Shown here: positions 34,186-46,241 of the stretch, piece after piece
How positions within the stretch are numbered: the first letter of the stretch is position 1
How the letters are laid out: each line of letters opens with the position of its first letter
Source of the DNA: Desmodesmus armatus
Lineage: Eukaryota; Chlorophyta; Chlorophyceae; Sphaeropleales; Scenedesmaceae
Reading direction: 5' to 3'
DNA length: 64,000 nucleotides
NCBI GenBank assembly: GCA_007449985.2
Contig: VIIQ02000283.1
Location: 1-64,000, forward strand
Position numbers and translations under genes: made by a program
Notes under the pieces: model-generated
The model's database searches: none
What the model saw: the letters and a program-made list of their open reading frames with translations, nothing else
What the model was told of the DNA's origin: nothing

Positions 34186-37100
34186 AATCGTCACCTATGC
34201 AGGGCCTCACCCGTCTGAAGAGCCTGATCCTGGACCACAACTGCAAGGACGCCGTCTCAACTGTCACAGCTGAGATGCTGCTGTGTGCTCAGCAGCTGAC
34301 ATGTCTGGTGCTAGCAGGGGATACAGCATTCGAGCCTGCCGCTCTCGCTGCCCTGCCACAGCTGCAGCACTTTGAGTTGAACTGTGGCCTGGTGGGGGGT
34401 GCATTGGGGGTGAAGCAGCTGCTGTGGCAATTGCAGTATCAGCAGCAGCTCACAGGACTGTTTTTGGACGCGTGTATGGAGGGTGTGGAGGCAGAGGGGG
34501 CGCTGCCCCCTGCCAAGGCGTTTGGGTCGATCACAGCGAGCAGCAAGCTGCAGCACCTGATAATCAGCGATGTGATGCTCCCGGGGGGAGTGTGGCAGCA
34601 TCTGTGGCCGGCTGGGAAGCAGCTGCCGCACCTGACATCACTGGAGGTGAGCAGGGGGTTTGTGTTTCAAGTGTGAAGGGTTGTTTCCCTCCCTCTTTTC
34701 TGGTTTGCCCTCCCTGCTCCCCACTTCCCTGCTTCCCTCGGTCCCCCCCCTTGGATTAATTGACTCCTCAAGCTTAGGTACCCCCTCCCCTTGTCTCTAC
34801 CTCTCTCCCCGCTTCACTCACCACTACTTGGGGCAGTCAGCAAAGTGATTGAGTTTGTAAGGTGTCTCTGCAGGTTAGCGTCGTCTCCCAGTCAAATGGT
34901 GCTCCCACAGTGATGCTGTCTTGTCCGCTGCATGATGCCGTCTCGTCCGCTGCTGTTCCAAACCCTCACACCCACCCACTGCAAACCTGTGTCAGTTTGT
35001 GTCTTGAGCCATCCCTGCACTGGTGTTGAGACGGGCATCCCCGCAGTGATGCATGGTGTCCTGCTGTTTCAAACCCAAACCCCAACCCATGTTGTGCCTG
35101 CTTCATGCAGGTTGGCGTCGTGTACCAGCCGAGTGGTGCCTCCGGAGAGATGCCTGAAGGCAGCAGCCTCGTGTCCTGCTGCCCTACCCCCCACCCCCTC
35201 CACCAACCCACCCCAACCCTGTGTCTATCTATGTTTTGCAGGTTGGAGTCATCTACCAGCCGAGTGGTGCCCCCCAGTGATGCCTGGTGTCCTGCTGTTT
35301 CAAACCCTAGACCCCAACCCATGTTGTGCCTGCTTTGTGCAGGTTGGCGTCGTGTACCAGCCGAGTGGTGCCCCCCCAGTGATGCCTGAAGGCAGCTGCC
35401 ACGTCCGCTGCTGCCCTAACCCCCACCGTGGTGACCCCCCTCCACCCACCCACGCCAACCCTGTTTTGCCTGCTTTATACAGGTTGGAATCGTGTACCAG
35501 CCGAGTGGTGTCCCCCAGTGATGCCTGAAGGCAGCCGCCTGGTGACCTGCTGCCCCGCGCTGCGTCAGTTGAGCCTCCAGGGTCTGCAGTGCAGTGCGGC
35601 ACTGCTGGGGCCCATTCAGGGCCTCAGGGACCTCACCATGCTGCAGCTGGCCCCTATGGAGGGGGAGGGGGAGGGTGGGGGACTGCAGCAGGCTCCTTTG
35701 CAGGGGGAGGATGGGGGACTGCAGCTGCCAGTGGCCCCTGTGGAGGGGGAGCAGAATGAGGCTCCTTTGGAGGGGGAGGGGGAGGGTGGGGGACTGCAGC
35801 TGCCAGTGGCCCCTGTGGAGGGGGAGGGGGAGGGTGGGGGACTGCAGCTGGCCCATGTGCAGGTGGAGCAGAATGAGGTTCCTGAGGAGGGGGAGGGTGG
35901 GGGACTGCAGCTGGCCCATGTGGAGGGGGAGGAGGGTGATGGGGGACTGCAGCAGGCCCCTGTACAGGCGGCGGAGAATGAGGGGCAAGCCCCTGTGGAG
36001 GGCATTGAGGGTGGGGGGCTGCAGCAGGCCCCTGTGGAGGGCGATGGGGGCTGCAGCAGCCTGAGGCCTTGATGAATGCTGAGGGAGAGGATGAGGAGAG
36101 TGTCGGGCCAGCTGCAGCATGTGTGGACGGGGCGGGAGAGAATGACGACGGTGTTGGGGAGGGGGAGGGGCTGCAGCAGGCCCCAGTGGAGGGTGATGGG
36201 GGGCTACAGCATACCTCTGCCAGCGTGGATGGACGGGGAGAGACCGAGGGCAGCAGTGGTGGGCCGGCGACGCTGGTGGGTGTTGTGTGTGGGCTGTCAG
36301 GGCTGAAGGAGCTTGAGCTGCTGGCTGTACTCCCTGAGGGCGCGCTGCTGCAGCTGACACAGCTGAGGCAACTGACTCGGCTGACCTACCAGAACATACA
36401 CATGGCAGCAGTGGTGAGTGTTTAAAACTGGGGGGGGGGGGGAGGGGAGAGGGGGGGAGTGCTGCTGCAGCTGACACAGCTGAGGCAACTGACTCGGCTA
36501 ACCTACCAGAACATACACATGGCAGCAGTGGTGAGGGTTTAAAACTGGGGGGGGGGGGGAGGGAGGGGAGAGGGGGGGGGGGAGTGCTGCTGCAGCTGAC
36601 ACAGCTGAGGCAACTGACTCGGCTGACCTACCAGAACATACACATGGCAGCAGTGGTGAGTGTTTAAAACTAGGGGAGGGGAGAGGGGGGGGAGGGGAGG
36701 GGGGGGAGTGCTGCTGCAGCTGACACAGCTGAGGCAACTGACTCGGCTGACCTACCAGAACATACACATGGCAGCAGTGGTGAGTGTTTAAAACTGGGGG
36801 AGGGGGGGGGGGAGGGGGAGGGGAGGGGGGGGGGGTGCTGCAGCTGACACAGCTGAGGCAACTCACACGGCTGACCCACCAGAACATGCACATGGCAGCA
36901 GTGGTGAGTTTGTTTTGCAAGGGGGGAGGGGGGGTGAAGGGGGGGGGGGGTGCTGCTGCAGCTGACACAGCTGAGGCAACTCACACGGCTGACCTACCAG
37001 GACATACACATGGCAGCAGTGGTGAGCTTTGGGGCGGGGGGGGGGCAGGGGGGCGGGGGAGAGTGCGCAGTCGTTCTTGGTGTTGGGCTTTGCTGTGGTG

Positions 37101-37488
37101 TGTCGTCGTGCTTTGTTGTGCTGGAGGTTATTGAGCATAGGTGCTTGCTGCAGTGAGATGCCCGCAAACCTATAGAAACATACGAGGGAGATGTGGTACA
37201 TTGACACAGTCGCTGCACACCCACCATGGATCGAGCTGGTTGAATCTACAGCCTGGCAGCGGGGTTTGGGTTCAGTTGCTGCACTCCTCTGTGTATGACT
37301 TGCGGTGTTTGTTACAGTGGATTCAGCTCAAATGATGGCCCGCCATCCGGGTTGACATGCTGCTGCTGCTGCTGCTGCAGGTCCCTGAAGATGAGCCTGT
37401 GTGGCGCCAGCTGCTGCAGTACCACAACCAACACCACAGCAATGATGTCCAAGCGCCACAGCAGGAGGCTGCAGCACCCGCACAGTAA
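32540..37488 (+). CDS. Poly-Gln leucine-rich-repeat protein, multi-exon, frame-disrupted
   Basis: The visible exons are about 32540-33771, 34203-34646, 35483-36413 and 37381-37488, all with phase-0 GT-AG junctions. The 5' part (RLHDIASTALTHLSMTL, then LHNHAQHIRGLNL) matches the N-terminal pattern of algal F-box-like/LRR proteins, as in the minus-strand gene at 57-59 kb. LRRs follow (HVRLTSLQFENLILQL, LTSLDVDCMCL, LKSLILDHNCK, LRQLSLQGLQC). Exon 1 contains a poly-Ala stretch and about 150 residues of poly-Gln. Exon 3 has acidic PVEGEGEGGGLQ repeats and ends in LLQLTQLRQLTRLTYQN. The last exon ends PVWRQLLQYHN...PAQ and a stop. The upstream start is unresolved. Three single-base shifts at homopolymers (32768-32773, about 35514, about 36045) break the frame. 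They could be sequencing errors or real decay. A ubiquitin-ligase adaptor role would be family inference only. Confidence 0.65.
33945..34202 (+). repeat. Two decayed copies of the exon-2 acceptor region
   Basis: The real acceptor (CAG|GGCCTCACCCG at 34203) is preceded by two partial copies at 33945 (GCCTCACCCATCTGGAG) and 34071 (GGCCTCACCCGTTTGTAG, with a stop). Each is preceded by its own (CTG)n tract, as the real one is. Each unit covers the intron end plus about 70 bases of exon. Confidence 0.75.
34873..35482 (+). repeat. Four extra copies of the exon-3 acceptor region
   Basis: The motif GCAG|GTTGGCGTCGTGTACC followed by AGCCGAGTGGTGCC recurs at about 34873 (diverged), 35109, 35242 and 35343 before the presumed real exon start at 35483. 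The spacing is 100-235 bp. The 35343 copy is in frame across VVYQPSGAPPVMPEGS, whereas the last copy is one base short in its C-run. Alternative use of these acceptors would change the protein. Confidence 0.75.
36342..37030 (+). repeat. Tandem copies of an LRR exon end with its splice donor
   Basis: Six copies of CAGCTGACACAGCTGAGGCA...CACATGGCAGCAGTG|GTGAG occur with a period near 120-125 bp. The first is the true exon-3 end (donor at 36413/36414). Each copy carries a functional-looking donor and is followed by a poly(G) tract of up to 13 G. All copies encode the same ~23-residue LRR (LLQLTQLRQLTRLTYQNIHM) but lack a 3' splice site of their own. Confidence 0.85.
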
Positions 37489-38060
37489 AGGCACGCACCT
37501 CCGAGACCCTGCAGCTGCAGCAGCAGCAAGCGCCAGCCCAGGGGGCAGAGGGGGGGGTGGTCAGGTAGCAGCAGCAAGAAGCTGCAGCGCCGGCACAGTG
37601 AAGGGTACAGTGCAGTGCAGATGAAAGAGCAGCAGCAGTAGGGGGCTGTGGTTGGGTCCTGCTGCTGCTGCTGCTGCCAACACAGACGCATCTTTGTTTG
37701 CCGCCAGCTGCTCCAGTACCACAACCAACACGACAGCAATGACGTTCAAGCACCATAGCAGGAGGCGCAGCACCCGCATAGTACAGGCGCGCACCTCTGA
37801 GACCCTGCACAGCAGCAGTAGCAAGCGCTAGCCCAGGGGGCAGAGGGGGGGGGAGTGTCAGGTAGCAGCAGCAGCACCCGCACAGTGAAGGCGCGCAACT
37901 CTGAGACCCTGCAGCAGCAGCAGTAGCAAACGCCAGCCCAGGGGGCGGCGTCAGGTAGCAGCAGCAGCACCCGCACAGTGAAGGCGCGCAACTCTGAGAC
38001 CCTGCAGCAGCAGCAAGTGCACAGTGAAGGGTACAGTGAAGTGCAGATGAGTTCAGCACA
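37489..38060 (+). repeat. Copy of the terminal exon plus ~100-bp 3' repeats
   Basis: A decayed copy of the last exon lies at about 37703-37780 (CAGCTGCTCCAGTACCACAA; in-frame TAG after QAP). Around it the block GAGACCCTGCAGCAGCAGC...CAGCCCAGGGGGC recurs at about 37504, 37799, 37904 and 37998. All of it is downstream of the stop codon at 37486-37488 and would be 3' UTR. Confidence 0.75.
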
Positions 38061-38137
38061 AAGGAAAGCAGTGCAACTCACTGCAGTGCAGATGAAAGAG
38101 CAGCAGTAGGTGGCTGTGGTGCAGAGTGCTGCTGGTG

Positions 38138-38173
38138 ATGGACATGCCTACTGTAGGCAAAATGTCCATGTAA
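38138..38173 (+). terminator. Hairpin followed by TGTAA, candidate mRNA 3' end
   Basis: A nested inverted repeat (ATGGACAT with ATGTCCAT outside, GCCTAC with GTAGGC inside) spans 38138-38169. TGTAA follows at 38169-38173. The site is 680 bases after the LRR stop codon and could be its poly(A) signal. Confidence 0.35.
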
Positions 38174-38277
38174 CATACTGGGTTTGCTGCTATTTCAAAG
38201 AGCACAGGGCAGTGGGGGGAAAGGGGTAGGTGCAACATGTCGTTCCGGGGGCCTTTGACTGGTGCTGTGAGTAGCGC

Positions 38278-40600
38278 ATGTCGAGGGGACGCTACAGCGA
38301 CGCGTTGGTGCCACCCCGGGGGTTGTGGCCAGTGTTAAATCATATGGGCCTTGCCTGTTGGCAGCCTATGCGCCTTATCAATCAACCTCACAAATATTTG
38401 TGTGGAGTGTACATTCTGTGCAGAGTACTGCCTATTGATTATTGCACGACAACAACCACATCATTCAATTGTTGCAGCCTGTCCACCATTCATGTCCCCC
38501 ACAGTTCCAGTTATCGTCGGCACACTGCCTACTACCCACACCTGGGGCAGGCTGCATGTGGCTTACACAGCGATGGATGTCTTCTACTCTGTTTCTCTGA
38601 TAGACATACACATCTGTGGGTTGTGTGTCTCTGCTTCAGCACTTCAATGAGCTTGCTATGAGGTAGTTGTCATCCAAAAGCTGGTCAGCTTGTCCAAATC
38701 GTTGCCGTGGCAAGTGCGGTGGATAAAACAACTGTTGTCCTGCAGGACATCTGATAACAGGTACCTGCATGGCCACACGGCAGTGCGGCTGGGTCATGCA
38801 ACAAGCTCTTGCTGACTGCCTCCAATCTGTGTGGATCATCAGTTGTTGAAGGGATGATGGGGCCAAGCCAATACCGATGCAGCCCTCAACCTCCTGCCTG
38901 CGACTTACAAACCCTTCCAACACTTCCTTCCCTGCGGACAAGGAACAAACAAAGGCAGCAATAGCCACCACACACCCACAAGGTTGTAGCTTTTCAGTGT
39001 ACAGCAGAACAATGTGGACACAATGTCACGAGCAAAGGGTGGCAAGATCGGACAAGCTTGCACATCACCCCAGCTTCCCAAGCAGCAGCTCAGCGCTGGC
39101 GCAGTTCCAGTTGCCCATATGCATGTTGGGCCTGCAGATGGCCCTGTCCTCCGCACTGCCTTGGCATCCAGAGTTAGGTTGGTAGTTACCACCACAAGAT
39201 TAAGCCTACTCCAAATTGAGACAGCTGTTGCACATCGGGCGAATCAGACCACTCCAGAAGATTCCACTCCACCTGCAAGGTAATGATGGCATGCTCACAG
39301 GAATGAGACACCCACCTCCTCTTCAAGAGCAAGCAGGTCAACTCAACCCTTAACCCCCTTGATTTTGCAGCCTGGTTAGGGTTTAGGAAGCCCCAGACCC
39401 AGGCTGATGTCACACACGTAAGACAGCACGTTGAAGAGAACAGCACTGCAGGCTGCACCTCAGCTGCAGCGTGGCTGGGGGTGCACCCCAAGCCAATGAC
39501 TCAGGGAGGGTCACGCCACACTCCGTAGTATCCCTTCCCGCCTCGGGCTCCATAGTTCCAAACATCTGCTCAAACAACGTTGTCATGAGGCGTAATATCA
39601 AAAGGTATGTTGCCATTCACTGATGTCATGGAGAACTTCTCCATGCCGGGCAGAACAAACCAGAAGGCAGAACAAACCAGAAGAAACAAACCACTGAGGG
39701 TGAAACCAGAGAGCTCCTAACACTTTTGAGAGGAAGTAAAGAACCAGCCCTGTAGGGATCTGTAGGTGATCAAGTGTAATGACTTTGAATGCAAGCACAA
39801 GCCCTAAACCCTCAACCTCACGCACAGAAACCACAGAAGCACCATCATCATGTGGACTTCACTAAAAACCCTAACTCTGGTGCAAGCTGCACACACCACC
39901 ACTTTTTCACACAGGTGCACACAAGTGCACAGCTAGAAAATCAGCACAGACTTGCATGACATTTGCAAGCATGTACACAACAGTGTCAAGCACAGAGTGT
40001 TGGCATGGCTGCCAGCATTTTTCTGAGGCGTCACTGAGAAGTGCAGACACCTCGACTGTTCTGATCCAGAGTTCGATATTAACGTATTGTGGGACATGCT
40101 GTTTGATGAACCAACTGTCTTGGACATACTGATTGGGAGACAACAAGCAGTATCCCCCTGGTTCCCCGGCCTTTGCTTCCCCCATTAGTTTCTGATCAGA
40201 AGTCATGACTTCACCATGCCAAGAAAAGTGACTTCACCATGCCCCGGAAATTGTGACTTCTCATGCTTTGCACCCACCCACCAGCCCACGCACCCTCCCC
40301 CCCCCCCATGTTACAAGTACCCTGGTACACACACATAACCAAGACTGCCAACCTTCTTTCAAGTATGGGTTGAGTAATCACAGCAGGCCTGCTACAGGCT
40401 GCAAGAGAGCATCCATCACCTGGTTTTCAACAAAACGAACAGGGCAGGAGCTGTCACTGGCCAACATGACCAATCACTTCACCGTACACTCTTCACTCGC
40501 AGAATGTATGGTAACAATTCCCATCAAGCTATACGGTTGCAAGGAAGAAAACCAGCTTGCAGGACAGTTTTGCCCACTGCCTGTCTGCTGCAGCCAATTT
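38278..40600. other. No recognised gene; exon-like minus-strand frames
   Basis: Several minus-strand pieces have non-repetitive composition and nearby splice-like sites. One at about 39990-40125 contains DSWFIKQHVPQYVNIELW, one at 39190-39290 contains VEWNLLEWSDSPDVQQLS after CCTTGCAG, and one at 38640-38960 contains SAGKEVLEGFVSRRQEVE. They might belong to one intron-rich gene, but I could not chain them in phase and recognise no domain. Confidence 0.25.
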
Positions 40601-40610
40601 GATAGCCATA

Positions 40611-40844
40611 GCCAAGCACAGCACACCCACAGCAGAGGAACATCCCACTGCCAAGCACAGCACACCCACAGCAGAGGAACATCCCACTGCCAAGCACAGC
40701 ACACCCACAGCAGAGGAACATCCCACTGCCAAGCACAGCACACCCACAGCAGAGGAACATCCCACTGCCAAGCACAGCACACCCACAGCAGAGGAACATC
40801 CCACTGCCAAGCACAGCACACCCACAGCAGAGGAACATCCCACT
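40611..40844 (+). repeat. 39-bp minisatellite, exactly six units, coding-like
   Basis: Six essentially perfect 39-bp units begin GCCAAGCACAGCACACCCAC. The length is 13 codons, and the plus frame 40557-40952 (131 codons) would encode the repeat AKHSTPTAEEHPT six times, with non-repeated ends (RPTRHGQLETKTRIAAARAP). The minus strand is open too. Without splice or start support I call only the repeat. Confidence 0.95.
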
Positions 40845-40859
40845 GCCAAGGCCATGATT

Positions 40860-43800
40860 AGGCCAACTCGTCATGGCCAACTAGAAACAAAAACCAGAAT
40901 TGCGGCAGCACGTGCGCCCTGTGCCACTGGGGAATGCAAAGCCAGCTTGTAAGTGTTGACTGGACAGGAGTCAAGATAGGACAGCTTCTGCTGGTCACGC
41001 AATGGCACTGGCCTGGTGCGCACCATGTAGTAAACAAAATTTCCTGAACATTTCGTGCATTTGCACAGCGTCCCGCTTCTCATGTTGCAAGAGATGTTCT
41101 GTTCTGAGCAATGTACCTGCAGAGCAACCTGCACAGACGCAGCAGCAGGACAACAGGGCAGCAAGCAGGACACACAAGCAGCGCCAACTAGCCACCAGCA
41201 GACATGCCCCAAAGTGGCCTTCCAGGTTTGACCAATCGCCATGATGCTTGGGCCATTCCTTGCATGCACACCGGCACCAGTACCAACACCCAACTTGCAT
41301 GTGGTGGGCGGCAGTCCACATGGAAGGGCGCTGCCAGGCTGCAACTGCCAGCTGGCTGAAATGTTCAACAGCTTGATTAGGGACGCTCGACCATCACGAA
41401 ACCTTCAGTTCAGAACCCCCCATGCCAAACGTCGCTGCGCCAAGTTGCTGATTGGGTCACATTCTGTGCCATAGTCATAATTGTCTGGACGACTACCGTG
41501 GTCGTCCATTTGGATTGGGCCAATCTGCGCTTGAGATGTATGCCAGGATTGTTTGATCATGCACGCTGCTGCTGCCATATGACGTTGACAAGCAACTGCT
41601 GCGCCTGTCAGGCCCAACACACTGTTCTGCCACGATATGCACATAGCCAAGGTACCTGGTGGACAGGCAGGCAGGCAGCAAAGGACATATCAGCACATTA
41701 GCGTTAGCCGTGCGTATTGAAGGCAAATCACCTTCACCACCCAGGCTTGAGATGGCCACAACAGCTACTGTGCACAGTCTCACAGAAGTGGGTGTGAGCC
41801 TGCATGGCATGACAAACTGAGCAGGTAAAACTGACTCCTCGCACCCTCTACGCAACCCCACCCAAGTCAGTCATCCGTCCCAAGCATCTGCAGTATACCA
41901 CCCCAGCAGTACACCTCTGCACCCTTGCTCGCAGTGCGCGCACCTACAGACAAACACATGCACCCACGCACATGCGCCCCTCTCCACCTCAACCCAGACA
42001 CACATGTGCGTGCGTGCGCACAAGCACGTGAGCGCACAACCACCCACCCACCACACCCATGCGCACTCACATGATCAACACACAAGCACCAGGCTCAGCC
42101 TACGGTTGGAGTCGCCTGGCAGGCTCATCCAGCGCTGGAGAACAGCAACAGCCTGTCAAATTGCAAAGCCCCATATCTCCAATCCATATCCAGGCCAGGC
42201 AACTGGTCACAACACTGCCCGGTGCGAGACCTGAAGCATTTGACAGCGTGCTGAGACTGTCCAATTCAAGTATGGTTTTCCAAGATGTTCACCATGCCAT
42301 AGAAGTCCCACTGCGCTTCCTGCAGCACCAAAAAGCCGCAGGCAAAAGTCCAGTCAGTACAAAGCTCCAGCTCTGCTTGTAGGTGGGGTTACCTTGCTGC
42401 ACTGGTAGATGGCTGCCTGCCTGCCATGAGAAACATACTGGGAGTGACAGCTGCATGTCTGTCACCCATGGCCACCACTGATAGAACTTGTACCCATGGC
42501 CACCAAGTATGCTGACCTGAAAGCTGAGCGCATGCATGCAACAGAACGTGCGAGCTGCACCAGAGACGTGCACACACAGCACGCAACAGCTTGACAGAAC
42601 CAACCAACAGGTTGACCCAGAGACAGGGAGTACTGCTGTACGGAAGAGTGATGAATTGATCCTGCTGACGCAAGTTTTGGACTAGTTGTTTCCTTGAGAG
42701 CCTGATGACAGATCACTGGGGCCTGACAACCTGCAGAGAAGCGGTCAGCACATTGAACACGTGGTCAGCCCTCTGCACTCATAGTCTCAGCAGCTGTGCC
42801 AGCAAAGTGCATGATGTGCGCGCGTCAGTATGTATTGAGCAAAGCTGTCAAGTCCACCAAACACCGTTCACGTGCGCCACCCTGCAGCTCAGCATGCAGC
42901 ATCACAGCACGACAGCATTCAGGTTGATAACGCTGTGTGCAGCACACTGTGAAGGCAATTGCTACGTGTGTCTTGGTGGGGAGCTGCCAGCAGTCACCAA
43001 ACGCCAGCCCTTGGCCATGCAACCCATGTGGGCGCAAGCTTTCCAGCCTCGAGCCAGCTGGCTTCAACTGACCTTGCTGCTGGTGACACCTTGCTGACGC
43101 TATGTGCTGAATGACTGATTGCATGGCTATACATTGCTAGTGTTGCCAGACTCACCTTGCATGCTGGGCTAAGGTGTCCAAGGCACTGTTGTGCTGGCCT
43201 AACAAACACGGTGTCCACGGCGCACACCACCAATGTTGCTTGGACTGGCACACAGGTCCATTGATATCTCCTGCGTGAACTATGGTGGCTGCAGACCACT
43301 GCCAGCAGGTGTATCAAGCTGCCTAAAAGCTGCTCTTGTCACGCAGCACTGCTGTGTGTGTACTGTAGACAGGACAGCACCCTGGGTTGACACACCACCA
43401 GGACGTATGCAGCTGGTGAACTGGTAAGAAGGCCACCTTAGATTGGTTTGGGCATCCTGTCTTGCCTGAAGCGCGTGGCATGCTTCAGCTGCCTGCTGCG
43501 CAGCAGATGACACTCCAACCGCCACTGTGCATTCCCAGTCTGCAAGGGTACCCCAAGTGCAAGCAGACCCTCATTGGCCACCTGCAGGAGTTAATTTGGT
43601 GACATTGATTGTTCGAACCATCTGGAACACCCCACCAACCCCTATTGCGGATCGTGGACGGGCCACTATGAAGCTTGCCAGTCTGAAAGGATGTGTAACG
43701 CTGCCTGCCCTGATGCGTATAGAACCGAAGGCTCCAAGCAATACTGAAAGAAAGCGATATCAACAAACGTTCGGTACAGCGGCAGCTCGACTGTTTGGCA

Positions 43801-43930
43801 GATGCATGGAAGGTGGTTGAAGATGATGCAAGCCTTTGCGTGAGGCTCGCTTGTTGAGGCAACCGATAAGCTTTCCGCTTGGCAGCAGGTTTGCGACATA
43901 GGCCCGTCCTGTGGCGTCCTGCAACTTCAA
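40860..43930. other. No recognised gene
   Basis: Open frames are short and on both strands. A minus-strand piece ending near 43.85 kb (LLNHWNLKLQDATGRAYVA and KLIGCLNKRASRK) looks exon-like and just enters the duplicated segment at 43935-44000. I could not place it in a gene. Confidence 0.3.
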
Positions 43931-45004
43931 GTTCCAATGGTTCAGGAGTTTGACTTGGGGAGTAATCACAATCCCAGCATCACTGGCGTTCAATCAGGTC
44001 ACATTTCCAATGAATGTTCAATGCTGTGGCCACGCGGCCAGGCTGAATTGCAACAGCCCCTCAGCTGCTGCACCTGTTGGGGACATCACATCTATTCAAC
44101 TCTCTGGAATAAGCACGGGTAGAGTGCCTGGTGTGAGCACTCGCAGCAGTGTGAACCCAGCATGGACACCGAACAGCAAACCAGGCCAAATATGTCTTGA
44201 TGTGACGCCGCAGGAAGATGCAACCACACCAAACCACACAAGTTTCCCCCATGCAGCTGCTCACTGTGTGCTTGGGCAATAGCAGCCCGATGTTTGTTTG
44301 CAAAGCACTGATCATCCCAGTTAGGGCCGCCTATGCACGTCATCATGACTGAGTGGTGCACACTTCATGCGGATTGTGCACACTGTGCCTGGCTGTGACA
44401 GCCAACATGCTGAAAGTCATCCCCACATTCTCAATTGTCGCTATACTGCACCACCGTAGCGATGGCAAGCAAGACTTGCAGCTGCTGTAGCGTTGCAGTG
44501 CAAGCAAGACTGCTTCACATGCCCAAATAGAACTTTGCAATCCCCGTCCCACAGGGAAGTGACAAACCACCAAATGTGATGCTGGCACGTGACCACGCAC
44601 GGCCGAATAATGTACACGCAGACACCCGCTGCACACCTTTCCACAATCATCACAAACCACAAAACACCAACACTATCAAAACACCCCGGTCACCACCCTT
44701 CCACCACTGCGCATGGACTCAGGTAATACTGGCTGGCTGCTGACTAGGCAAGCACATCACTCACACACGACTTTGGCCAACAGTTCAGCAGTGTAGCGCC
44801 CCATGTACGCATCTCACCCCACACCCGCGCAAACCTCCAAGCTTCAAGAACGACAGGCTGCCATGCTGCTGGCTGGCCCCTGCCCCACTGGCTGACCATT
44901 AACCCCGGCAGAACAGTACCCACACCAACCAGCTCATCCTGCCCCTGAAGACACTGTGACGCCGCACACTGCGGCTGCAATGCTGCAGCAGCTGTGCAAA
45001 CCTG

Positions 45005-46241
45005 TCACTGCTGCGGGCTGGGCTTCCTGGGCTTGCCCGCGGCCAGCCAGGCTTCCGCTTCCTCACCATGGGGACCCCCTTGGGCCACCCTTGTAATTCC
45101 CTGGCGCCGGGACACCAACCCCACAATTCTACGTGTGGCGATCTTTGCCACTGCTGCTGCTGCGCGCACAGACCTGCTGCGTTGTGAGGGCAGGTTGGCA
45201 GCCGCAGCGGATCCTGCTGCTGCTGCTGCTGCAGGTGGTGGTGTGGGTGGTGCTGCCGCTGCTGCTGCACGAGGGTGCACGCCACGGCGTGTGGGCTGCT
45301 TGGCAGCCGCCTTGACCCCTGCTGCTGCTGCTGCTGCAGGGCGTGGTGCTGCTGCTGCTGCACAACGTGTTGCTGCTGCTGCTGCACGACGTGTTGCTAC
45401 TGCTGCTGCAGCTTGCTTGCCAAGGGTCGGGGGCTTCTGGGCTGCTGCCTCGGCTCCTGCTGCTGCTGCAGGACGTGTTGATGCTGCTGCTGCACGAACC
45501 CGCCTGCTGAGGGATGAAGGCTGCTGGACTGCCGCCTTGGCGCCTGCTGCTGCTGCTCCCAGAGGTGGTGCCCCTGCTGCTGCTGCTGCTGCGCAACGTG
45601 TTGCTGCTGCTGCTGCACGACGTGTTGCTGCTGCTGCAGCAGCAGCACGCTTGCTGGGGGAAAGGGGCTGCTGGGCTGCCGCCTCGGCTCCTGCTGCTAC
45701 TGCAGGACGTGTCGCTGCTGCTGCTGCACGAACCCGCTTGCCAAGGGATGAGGGCTGCTGGACAGCCGCCTTGGCGCCTGCTGCTGCTGCTCCCAGAGGT
45801 GGTGCCACCGATGCAGGCCTGCTGCATGGTGCGCTCTGCTTGGCTGTAACGTTGGCTGCTGCTCCTGCTGGTGGCGGTGCTGCTGCTGCTGCTGCTGGTG
45901 CAGGCAGAGGCCTTGTGAGGCATGCGCGCTGCTTGGCTGCAGCGTTGGCTGCTGGTCCTGCTGATGGTGGTGCTGGTCCTGCTGCTGCTGCTGCTGCTGC
46001 TGCAGGCAGAGGCTGTGTGAGGCATGCAGGCTGCTCTGCTGCCTTTGCCACCGCTGGCGGTGCTGCTGCTGCTGCTGCAGGCAGAGGCCATATAAGGTGT
46101 GCGCACTGCTCTGCTGCTTTTGCCACCGCTGGCGTGCTGCTGCCGCTGCTGATGCTGCCAGACGCCCCAACCTACCACGGCGTGAGGCAGGCCTAGCCGC
46201 TGCAGCAGCTGCCAGTGGGGGTGCTGGCACCTCATCACTCC
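45005..46241 (-). pseudogene. Out-of-frame 3' part of paralogue B
   Basis: This stretch is homologous to the C-terminal half of protein A but is split over two other frames. One is around 46.3-46.15 kb (LLHAAQEGSGLRS). The other is 46126-45005 (PAVAKAAEQPACL through ITRVAQGGPHGEEAEAW to KPRKPSPQQ and stop). Two indels relative to A, at about 46.3 and 46.15 kb, explain this. Sequencing error in CTG-rich DNA is an alternative. Confidence 0.55.
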
